Part shown: one piece after another, positions 1 to 5,404 of the stretch
How positions within the stretch are numbered: position 1 is the stretch's first letter
How the letters are laid out: the number at the start of each line of letters is the position of its first letter
From: a virus
DNA: 52,118 nucleotides
Reading direction: 5' to 3' (one strand)
Virus record (IMG/VR): IMGVR_UViG_3300019360_000014
Span: 1-52,118 of that record
Made by a program: the position numbers and the translations under genes
Notes under the pieces: model-generated
What the model was told of the DNA's origin: nothing
What the model saw: the letters and a program-made list of their open reading frames with translations, nothing else
The model's database searches: none

Positions 1-2
1 AT

Positions 3-578
3 TTCAGGCATCCTGATTTGCTGCTGTGGTGCGCCGAGCATCGCGCGGAGCTGGTTCGCGCGGCGCATGTGATCATCCGTTGGTGGGTTCAGCAGCAAAT
101 GCCGCCGGCGAAGCTCTGCAAGCCCCTCGGCAGCTATGAACGATGGACGCGCATCATGGGCGGAATACTCGAATGTGCCGGCTACACACAATTCCTTATG
201 AACTATCGCGAGTTTCAAGGTAGGGCCGACACCGAACGCGCGGCTCGCGCTCTCTTCTGCGCAACGTGGCACGATTGGTCGCAGATGGAGGCGAACCGCG
301 AAATCGTTACAACCGGCGATCTTTTGCCGATTGCCGAGGGCGTCGAAGGCTTTCCGCTTCGGGGAACAACGCCCCGCGCGCAGCAAACCAGCCTCGGCAT
401 GTGGCTCAAGTCGAATGCCGACGTCCACGTCGAATACTCCGAGGATATTAAAACGGGGCAGACGGTAACGCGTCAATTTCGGATCGAAGATAAGGGACGG
501 CAGGCCGCCAAGGGCGGAAAGCAAGGTTGGGCTGTCGAAGAGTTATCAAATAAGGTCTCATACGTCTCAGATGCATGA
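3..578 (+). CDS. Phage/plasmid-type DNA primase-helicase, C-terminal part (5' end outside window)
   Basis: The reading frame is open from the first bases of the window, so the start lies upstream. The visible 191 residues contain a stretch (WCAEHRAELVRAA, then LGSYERWTRIMGGILECAG) that I recognise from the C-terminal end of large phage and plasmid primase/helicase replication proteins, where it follows the AAA+ helicase core. The last 60 residues look like a small winged-helix tail rich in K/R. The stop codon TGA falls in the loop of the hairpin at 552-602, so translation ends inside a repeat cluster that may be the replication origin or an operator. The catalytic core is not visible, so the assignment rests on C-terminal resemblance only. 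Confidence 0.6.
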   Translation, partial: FRHPDLLLWCAEHRAELVRAAHVIIRWWVQQQMPPAKLCKPLGSYERWTRIMGGILECAGYTQFLMNYREFQGRADTERAARALFCATWHDWSQMEANREIVTTGDLLPIAEGVEGFPLRGTTPRAQQTSLGMWLKSNADVHVEYSEDIKTGQTVTRQFRIEDKGRQAAKGGKQGWAVEELSNKVSYVSDA

Positions 579-602
579 GACCTCTGAGACGTATGAGACC
601 TT
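552..602. repeat. Perfect 20-bp inverted repeat built of AGGTCTCATA units
   Basis: Arms 552-571 and 583-602 are exact reverse complements around an 11-nt loop. The loop itself holds another copy of the unit (GAGACC, 577-582). The hairpin covers the end of the replication gene. It has no T-run, so it is not an ordinary terminator. With the tandem copies at 649-685 it forms one cluster. Confidence 0.9.
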
Positions 603-621
603 TCGCATTACGCGCCATGTA

Positions 622-641
622 AAACCCCAGACATGCGGGGT
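622..641 (+). other. Small hairpin between repeat blocks
   Basis: ACCCC and GGGGT flank an 8-nt loop, halfway between the inverted repeat and the tandem repeats. Role unknown. It could be a weak attenuator or part of the same nucleoprotein site. Confidence 0.35.
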
Positions 642-648
642 AGGGGAA

Positions 649-685
649 AGGTCTCTTAGGTCGCATAGGTCTCATGAGGTCTATG
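649..685 (+). repeat. Four tandem 9-10-bp repeats (AGGTCTCTT type), iteron- or operator-like
   Basis: AGGTCTCTT, AGGTCGCAT, AGGTCTCATG and AGGTCTATG follow each other without gaps. Their spacing is close to one helical turn, as expected for cooperative protein binding on one DNA face. They share the core of the inverted repeat just upstream and lie between a replication gene and a small ORF. Origin iterons or a repressor operator are the two obvious readings. Confidence 0.75.
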
Positions 686-715
686 TTTAGTAGTAGTAGA
701 GAGAAGAAGAGAGAA

Positions 716-976
716 ATGATCCAAACAAAGAAAATCGCGCCCGCTGAATTGCCGCCAGGTTGGCAATGGCATTACCGAGATCAAAGGAACCGCTCATTCA
801 TCGCCGAAAAGCCGGGACACGATCTCCGTTCGCCAGGATTCCCAGATGAGGCCGCGGCGGCCCACTGGGCGCAGTTGAAAGAGGAAAGGCGTTCCGCCCG
901 CCTAAGACGCGCCCTCACTAACGCCCCTCTGGGGCTTCGCTCGGGGTTTGCTATTTCCGCCCGCCCCTTCGAGTGA
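716..976 (+). CDS. Small hypothetical protein (86 aa)
   Basis: I do not recognise this protein. I chose the ATG at 716, which follows a purine-rich stretch (agaagagagaa), although in-frame starts exist at 674 and 683 inside the repeat cluster. The N-terminal half has aromatic and charged residues (LPPGWQWHYRD). The C-terminal 30 residues are Arg-rich and are encoded by a GC-rich segment resembling sequence near 44930, so the gene may have captured a dispersed repeat at its 3' end. Confidence 0.45.
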   Translation: MIQTKKIAPAELPPGWQWHYRDQRNRSFIAEKPGHDLRSPGFPDEAAAAHWAQLKEERRSARLRRALTNAPLGLRSGFAISARPFE

Positions 977-991
977 TTTCGAGAGAGGCGA

Positions 992-1330
992 GTGACGAGA
1001 GGTAACAATGACCAAGTGACCAAGACTGAACATTTACTGACCTGTCTAGGAGAAGAATGCGCTGAAGTATTACAGCGGGTTTCCAAGGCGCTTCGCTTTG
1101 GGCTCGCTGAAATTCAAACAGGACAATCGCTGACAAACGCTGAGCGCCTAACGTATGAGCTTTGCGATTTACTATCAGTCGCCAAGCTGCTCATAGACAG
1201 CGACCTCATACCCGCAACTGACGCTGAGTTGATTGGCTCGAAACGAAAAAAACTCGAAGCCTATATACGTTATGCGGAGCAGTGCGGGACTTTAAAAGAG
1301 GCTGTCAATGAAGAATCGCGCTCCGCGTAA
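992..1330 (+). CDS. MazG-like nucleotide pyrophosphohydrolase family protein
   Basis: The segment LGEECAEVLQRVSKALRFG, followed by NAERLTYELCDLL, matches the all-alpha MazG-like proteins of phages. In these the first helix carries EExxE-type metal ligands (here E-E-C-A-E) and the second a D in a helix rich in E. Such proteins hydrolyse NTPs or ppGpp-like nucleotides and are thought to keep the host metabolically active. The start is uncertain: GTG 992 has a close GAGAGAGG, while GTG 1016 lies behind GAGAGG at a longer spacing. Both give the full domain. Confidence 0.6.
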   Translation: MTRGNNDQVTKTEHLLTCLGEECAEVLQRVSKALRFGLAEIQTGQSLTNAERLTYELCDLLSVAKLLIDSDLIPATDAELIGSKRKKLEAYIRYAEQCGTLKEAVNEESRSA

Positions 1331-1339
1331 TAACCACCG

Positions 1340-1365
1340 GGGCGGCGGAGCGGGCGGAAGAAATA
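1340..1365 (+). repeat. 26-bp dispersed GC-rich repeat, copy 1
   Basis: These 26 bases recur exactly, in inverted orientation, at 43905-43930. A reading frame from ATG 1308 through this copy (43 codons, to 1439) gives GGAGGRN then ALARLHS. The other copy gives the same peptide words on the minus strand. This points to a shared mobile or palindromic repeat family at gene ends rather than two genes. Confidence 0.7.
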
Positions 1366-1450
1366 TTCCTGCGCTCGCCCGTCTCCACTCCGGCGGCTCG
1401 TTCGCGGCCCTATCCGGGGCTCGCTCTCTCGGTCGCTGAAGGAAGATAGC

Positions 1451-1819
1451 GTGGTGGCTGAAACTCCGACGAATAGCAATGGCTTACTACCACCGCTTGA
1501 GCAAATGATTCGCTCGCCGCTCGACAATTACGTCCAGCAACGAGAGGACGGCCTCTGGGACTCAATGCGCAAAAACGGAGCCACGGACGATGTATTGCTG
1601 TGGCATATCGGCAACGCGTTCAGTTCCTGTTCAAGCTTAGATAAGCGAATCTCCTGGAAGGGCGGAAAAAATCCTAAATTCCAGATGGAGACCGGTCCGT
1701 GCCAGGTGACGGCGCTCACCGGCAAGCGCTTGCTCGCGAAGGTGCGCGAGGTGCTGGGAATCGGCGCGCCGGGGGCAGGCGAAGACCAAGACCAAAGCGA
1801 AAGCCAAGGCCGCCGCTAA
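1451..1819 (+). CDS. Hypothetical protein (122 aa)
   Basis: Not recognised. It starts at GTG 1451 (or 1454) after aaggaaga. The middle contains WDSMRKNGATDDVLLWHIGNAF and later FQMETGPCQVTALTGKRLL, which look like a folded soluble domain. The last 20 residues are low-complexity, Gly/Gln/Glu-rich. It lies in the same direction as the replication-side genes. The preceding 120 bp is occupied by the dispersed repeat. Confidence 0.5.
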   Translation: MVAETPTNSNGLLPPLEQMIRSPLDNYVQQREDGLWDSMRKNGATDDVLLWHIGNAFSSCSSLDKRISWKGGKNPKFQMETGPCQVTALTGKRLLAKVREVLGIGAPGAGEDQDQSESQGRR

Positions 1820-1881
1820 AGCATAGCGGGCTGCGCCAGACTTTGGCCATGCGCGGCGATTCGGGGGCAAGCGCGAGGTAG

Positions 1882-1980
1882 ATGGGCAAAATTAACAGAG
1901 GCGATTTAAACGCAAAGAAATGGCATTCTTATGACCAACTACTCGAGAGCGCCGTCAAAGTTATAGCTGGTAGATTTTGA
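1882..1980 (+). CDS. Possible 32-aa ORF
   Basis: ATG 1882 opens a 32-codon frame (MGKINRGDLNAKKWHSYDQL...) with GAGG at 1875-1878 upstream. It fills part of the 230-bp gap before the next gene. It is short and unrecognised, so it is listed only because the spacing to a ribosome-binding-like sequence is reasonable. Confidence 0.2.
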   Translation: MGKINRGDLNAKKWHSYDQLLESAVKVIAGRF

Positions 1981-2050
1981 CCAAACCGCGCTGGCCCAAC
2001 GCGGACCCGCAGCGGCCCATGTTGTCCCGCTTTTTTTTCAAAGGAGGTTT

Positions 2051-2473
2051 ATGCCAGCAATCGCTATGGCAAGAGGCACCGCCATCAAAATATCCGGGCT
2101 CTCGCCCAATCTTCACCGCCGGCTTATCCGCGCGGCGCAACTCGCTGGATTTCGATCACTCTCCGAGTTTCTCTTCAGGCAGACGCAGCATTTCATTGCG
2201 GAACAGGAAGAGATCTATGGAGATGTCTTAAACGCGCTCGTTCCGCTCGAGCGAGACGTGATTAAAGTGATTAGGCGCGGCGCGAACGATCCGGATCACA
2301 TACAGGAGGAGACGCGGATTCCGAAAAAGAAACTTGGTCGAATATTGGCTGATCTGGTTCGCCGCGACGTGTTGGAGATTCGCCGCCAATACGGTAAGAC
2401 CGACACGGCGCGAGGCGCACGGCGACCGCTTTACTTCGTGACCGAACAATATCAATCGAAAAGAAAGGACTGA
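2051..2473 (+). CDS. Ribbon-helix-helix plus winged-helix DNA-binding protein
   Basis: A textbook AAAGGAGG lies 5 nt before ATG 2051, so the start is secure and expression probably strong. Residues 9-50 (AIKISGLSPNLHRRLIRAAQ...SLSEFLFRQ) have the beta strand, helix, helix pattern of ribbon-helix-helix repressors. Residues 65-135 (LERDVIKVIRRG, then IPKKKLGRILADLVRRDVLEI) look like a winged helix ending in a basic tail. It is the only clear transcription-factor-like gene in the left arm. The AGGTCTCAT cluster upstream is a plausible but unproven target. Alternative: a replication accessory or partition protein. Confidence 0.55.
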   Translation: MPAIAMARGTAIKISGLSPNLHRRLIRAAQLAGFRSLSEFLFRQTQHFIAEQEEIYGDVLNALVPLERDVIKVIRRGANDPDHIQEETRIPKKKLGRILADLVRRDVLEIRRQYGKTDTARGARRPLYFVTEQYQSKRKD

Positions 2474-2489
2474 TGAGATTGATTGCCCG

Positions 2490-2588
2490 GTGAGATTGAT
2501 CTTCGACCGGGTCGAATCGCTCGACGTCGTGATTGAGAAGCTATTCGATCTGCGAGATACACTGTCGCGAAATAACGCCAGCCGGTAG
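2490..2588 (+). CDS. Possible 32-aa amphipathic peptide ORF
   Basis: GTG 2490 opens a 32-codon frame (VRLIFDRVESLDVVIEKLFDL...) that could form one amphipathic helix. There is no clear Shine-Dalgarno sequence. It follows the regulator gene by 16 nt and precedes the terminator. Confidence 0.25.
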   Translation: MRLIFDRVESLDVVIEKLFDLRDTLSRNNASR

Positions 2589-2653
2589 CCTACAATGTGG
2601 TCAATCCACGACCGCTTCAGCCTTCTCCTTTCGATTGACGATAGACCGCTTGA

Positions 2654-2680
2654 GGGCGCCGAGATGGACGGCGCCCTTTT
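2654..2680 (+). terminator. Rho-independent terminator ending the left operon
   Basis: GGGCGCCG and CGGCGCCC form a perfect 8-bp stem with a 7-nt loop, followed by TTTT. It separates the replication-side genes from the lysis and accessory genes. A promoter-like motif begins 16 nt after it. Confidence 0.85.
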
Positions 2681-2695
2681 GCGTTGTCTCCGCCA

Positions 2696-2722
2696 AAATA
2701 AATCTCGCGAATCCAATACTCT
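2696..2722 (+). promoter_or_regulatory. AAATAAA-N14-TACTCT promoter-like element, copy 1
   Basis: First of seven + strand copies: AAATAAA (2696-2702), 14 nt, TACTCT (2717-2722). It lies just after a terminator and 33 nt before ATG 2756, as expected of a promoter. Here a short leader with a purine-rich stretch is left, unlike the leaderless copies at 11.1, 11.3, 13.5 and 18.3 kb. Confidence 0.6.
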
Positions 2723-2755
2723 GCCTTCAGCGCTCAATTAATCCGAAAAAGAGAA

Positions 2756-3034
2756 ATGGAACAATGGATAGACGTAGCGAGTAAATTCGGAATCCCGGTC
2801 GCGATGCTGATCGGCTTGGCCTATTTCGTTGTCAGGCACGTTTGGCCATTCGTGACAAAGCAGATTGAGGACGCCCAATCGCAGCGGAAGACCGAGATTG
2901 AGAAGTTCGTTGAGACGATCCGGTCGCGCGATATCCTGATGGCGGAGGGACAGCGTGAGCATTTGAAAGCGCTGGAGGCTATGACGATGGAGATACGCGG
3001 ACTCCGCGACGAGATCCGAAATATTCATAAATGA
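2756..3034 (+). CDS. Single-pass membrane protein with cytoplasmic coiled coil, holin-like
   Basis: Residues 12-32 (GIPVAMLIGLAYFVVRHVWPF) form one hydrophobic helix near the N-terminus. The rest (KQIEDAQSQRKTEIEKF...RGLRDEIRNI) is a charged coiled coil. This architecture and the 92-aa length fit BhlA/UviB-type phage holin-related proteins, though I see no family-specific motif. The stop overlaps the next start (ATGA), so the pair is probably translated as a unit. It is the first gene behind a promoter-like motif. Confidence 0.5.
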   Translation: MEQWIDVASKFGIPVAMLIGLAYFVVRHVWPFVTKQIEDAQSQRKTEIEKFVETIRSRDILMAEGQREHLKALEAMTMEIRGLRDEIRNIHK

Positions 3035-3348
3035 ATTGGCTTCTTTTGCTCTACAACTTACTCATGGCTTTCGCGGCGCTCGACGCCGCGGCGAGCACGC
3101 TGGCCGCTCGATATATTTTTCTACTGCGGCAGCGTTTCGGCTGGTATCTAGCGCTCGCGTTTACGGGCGTAGCGGTCGAGGCGACCGTTGCGGTGATTAC
3201 GCTCGGATTCTCTCCGGCGCCGCAAAAAATCATCGTGTGGATTCTGGCGCTGAGAATCGCGACGCGCCTTTTTAAAACCATAACGATGGTCGCGCTCACG
3301 CTCTATCTGCTTGGCTACGTCAACGGGAATCGTCGAGGAGGGCAATAA
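3031..3348 (+). CDS. Small multi-pass membrane protein, holin candidate
   Basis: 105 aa with three hydrophobic segments (about residues 3-22, 37-59 and 66-98) and a short basic tail (NGNRRGGQ). Size and topology resemble class I or III holins. Start overlaps the upstream stop by 4 nt and its own stop overlaps the next ATG. Paired with the coiled-coil membrane protein it could form the lysis cassette. No endolysin is visible next to it, so the lysis role is inferred from topology and position only. Confidence 0.5.
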   Translation: MNWLLLLYNLLMAFAALDAAASTLAARYIFLLRQRFGWYLALAFTGVAVEATVAVITLGFSPAPQKIIVWILALRIATRLFKTITMVALTLYLLGYVNGNRRGGQ

Positions 3349-3551
3349 TGATCATCACCCCTAAATCAGCGCGTAAACATCAACGCAGGCATAGCGAACA
3401 ACTCGCGGCCGCGCAACTGCAAAAGATCCGCGAGCGCTTGGCTGGCTTCGCCCAGGCGCACGAAACACCCGCGATGGCAGTTAAGCGGTTGCTGGAGGAA
3501 CTGGCGACGCTGAAGGCCGAGCATACGAGCGTCGCGCGGGGGGCTGCTTGA
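3348..3551 (+). CDS. Hypothetical protein (67 aa), helical
   Basis: Unrecognised. Starts with ATG overlapping the previous stop (TAATG). Basic N-terminus (KSARKHQRRH) followed by two predicted helices. Translational coupling on both sides is the main support that it is real. Confidence 0.5.
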   Translation: MIITPKSARKHQRRHSEQLAAAQLQKIRERLAGFAQAHETPAMAVKRLLEELATLKAEHTSVARGAA

Positions 3552-3898
3552 CCGAGTCGCCAATCGAGCGCGCTCACGCCGTCGCCATCCAGATACGGGG
3601 CCGACTTGTTCAACTCTCCGAGCGCGGGGATGTGAGCGTTGAGGATTTTCGAGCGTTTCTCGGCGACCTCGCGCAGGCGATGGATGGGCTATGCGAGTCG
3701 CTCAAACAATTGATTGAAGTTGAAAGGGAGCATTATGGCGAGAAAACTTTGGGTACAAATCTTCACCTTCCGAATCTGCGGGCGCTCGCGGCTTGGCTGC
3801 GAGCGAAAGACGCCGATAGTACAGGCGCCGATGATGAGGCCGCAGGAGCGATTGATTACGCCGTGAACCGCCTTGAAATCTGGCTCACCAATGAGTGA
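3548..3898 (+). CDS. Hypothetical protein (116 aa), acidic, helical
   Basis: Unrecognised. TTG start at 3548 overlaps the previous stop (TTGA). Two helical halves are joined near residue 70. The C-terminal half (LRALAAWLRAKD...AIDYAVNRLEIWL) looks like a four-helix packing. The next gene starts 18 nt later with its own AGGAG. Confidence 0.5.
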   Translation: MTESPIERAHAVAIQIRGRLVQLSERGDVSVEDFRAFLGDLAQAMDGLCESLKQLIEVEREHYGEKTLGTNLHLPNLRALAAWLRAKDADSTGADDEAAGAIDYAVNRLEIWLTNE

Positions 3899-3916
3899 GC
3901 CACAACCAGGAGCATT

Positions 3917-4420
3917 ATGAAAAAGTTTCTTCTTCTCGCGATGTTCGCGATTGCTTTCAGCGCGCCAGTTTTCGCGCAGGAGACCGTGAAGATCACGATC
4001 GCCTTCCAAAATCTCAACGTCGCCAATCAAAATTTACCGGGCGGTGATCTCTCGGTGGATTACCGACTGGCTAACTTCGGCAAATGGAGGCTCGGCGCTG
4101 TCGGCGACGTGGCCTACCAGCGCGACACAGACCGGATACTTGACCGATATCAACTGCTTGGCGGGCCACAAATTTCTTATGCGATTGGTGAAGGTCGCCT
4201 GACTATCTTTGGCCAAGGGTTATTTGGCGTAACACGTTTTGATCAGCGCGTTGGTGTGACCCCTGACTTCACGCGAATGACGGTTGGCGTCGGCGGCGGC
4301 TTTGATGTCCGTTTTAACAATGGGTTCTTTGTTCGTCCTCTGCGTGTTACAGCTCAGTACATTGATGGAAGAGGAGCACGATACACAACTGCCCAAGCAG
4401 GTGGCGGTTTTGAGTTCTAA
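3917..4420 (+). CDS. Outer-membrane beta-barrel protein with signal peptide (moron)
   Basis: Residues 1-20 are a classic Sec signal ending VFA before QE. The mature protein alternates short amphipathic strands (DLSVDYRLANFGKWRLGAVGDVAY, RLTIFGQGLFGVTRF, TVGVGGGFDVRF, ARYTTAQAGGGFEF) and ends in F, the usual recognition signal for the BAM complex. About 147 mature residues would give an eight-strand barrel of OmpX/Lom size. It has a good AGGAG. Phage OmpX/Lom-like proteins change host adhesion or block superinfection, so a lysogenic-conversion role is inferred. It is also the best evidence that the host is diderm. Confidence 0.75.
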   Translation: MKKFLLLAMFAIAFSAPVFAQETVKITIAFQNLNVANQNLPGGDLSVDYRLANFGKWRLGAVGDVAYQRDTDRILDRYQLLGGPQISYAIGEGRLTIFGQGLFGVTRFDQRVGVTPDFTRMTVGVGGGFDVRFNNGFFVRPLRVTAQYIDGRGARYTTAQAGGGFEF

Positions 4421-4427
4421 TGAGATG

Positions 4428-4637
4428 GCGCCCGCTGCGTAAGGGGATGACTGGTATGGGAGCCTGAAACGTCCTGCGGCGGGCGCAATGCTGAAAATCT
4501 TGAGTCTGCTCTCACGCCAAAGAGGCAATCAGATGGCGGCTTTGTGAGGAGACCGCCACGATAAGGCAGTGGGGCCTTATCGAAGGGCGACAAGTGGGAG
4601 CAGTGGCGGGGCAGGGGCGCGGGGGCTCTTGCCCCGC
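4428..4637 (+). ncRNA. Structured non-coding region with four hairpins, candidate RNA
   Basis: No gene is visible between 4421 and 4653. Instead there are 8-bp arms GCGCCCGC/GCGGGCGC (4428-4435, 4479-4486), TGGCGG/CCGCCA (4534-4558), a perfect 9-bp stem CGATAAGGC/GCCTTATCG (4559-4582) and GCGGGGCA/TGCCCCGC (4606-4613, 4630-4637). None has a T-run. The density of stems suggests a folded RNA or a leader of the following gene. I do not recognise a known class. Confidence 0.4.
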
Positions 4638-4653
4638 TTCCACGTGAAACGCG

Positions 4654-5208
4654 ATGGATGAACGCGAGGCGCTGGAACATAAGATATGGTTCTTCAAAAA
4701 GATCGGATTTTTCGCGGCGGAAATGAGCGATAGAACTCCTATTAAACTTCAGTTAGACGATCTCAGCCCGGATGATCCGGTTCGCGTACAGGCCGAGAAT
4801 CGCAAGATGCAGGAGGCGGAAGTTCCAAACTTCTGCCCGGGTTGCGGCAGGGCGGTAGGTCGAGAGGATAGCTTTTGCCCCAGTTGTGGCAAGCCATCGA
4901 AGAAGCTCCAGGCCGCTGCGGTCGAGCGCGAGCAGCAACCTGAGCGCCCTGCGCTCTCCTACGATCTGATTGAGCCACGATTGATGGGGCGATTGAATAT
5001 CCCCGGCATAACGGCGGAAATCTACGACGACCAGTCGGTGGTGGTCCTGACGCCACATGCCGTAAGCGTAACGTTCAATAAATTGGGATCGGAGGCGATG
5101 GGCGCGTTCGAGATTCGTCTGACCGCTGTTCGGGAAAAGGAAGAGACGGGGAAAGCAGCGGCGCCGACCTCGCTTGTAACACCGTCTAAAGGACTCAATG
5201 GGAGCTAA
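4654..5208 (+). CDS. Double zinc-knuckle (zinc-ribbon) protein
   Basis: Two CPxCG knuckles (FCPGCGRAVG and FCPSCGKPS) form one zinc ribbon around residues 61-84. It is followed by a charged linker and a beta-rich C-terminal part with IYDDQSVVVLTPHAVSVTF. A start at ATG 4723 (MSDRTPIKLQ) is equally possible, because the first 23 residues are basic and unconserved-looking. It lies directly before the fibre genes and after the structured RNA region. Function unknown. Confidence 0.5.
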   Translation: MDEREALEHKIWFFKKIGFFAAEMSDRTPIKLQLDDLSPDDPVRVQAENRKMQEAEVPNFCPGCGRAVGREDSFCPSCGKPSKKLQAAAVEREQQPERPALSYDLIEPRLMGRLNIPGITAEIYDDQSVVVLTPHAVSVTFNKLGSEAMGAFEIRLTAVREKEETGKAAAPTSLVTPSKGLNGS

Positions 5209-5211
5209 ATA

Positions 5212-5403
5212 ATGCCAGGCTCATTTTCTGACTTTTTAGAACTCGAATTGCTCGATCACGTGTTCAGCGTCGCAGCCTACACTGCGCCGGGGACTCTTCA
5301 CCTCGGTCTGTTCACGGTTGCTTCTTCTGATTCAGGAGGTATCGGCGTCAGCGGCGACACCTTCCAGCTCTCAGCCACGCAGGGCGGCGCCGCGGTCAAT
5401 TGA
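5212..5403 (+). pseudogene. Truncated paralogue of the tail-fibre protein at 37232
   Basis: The first ~50 residues match the start of the 134-aa protein encoded at 37232-37636 (MPGS.S..LE..LLD.V....YT, then L.T....D.GG..VSG). The frame stops after 63 residues and the second half of the family (WGTVVAFGIFD...) is missing. It retains a good GGAG and is directly followed by the hydrolase gene. It may be a remnant left when the hydrolase gene was inserted, or a functional short version. Confidence 0.65.
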
Positions 5404-5404
5404 T

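Noticed and set aside
4606-4637. GCGGGGCA/TGCCCCGC stem as a terminator
   Set aside because: No T-run follows. It is treated as one stem of the structured region.
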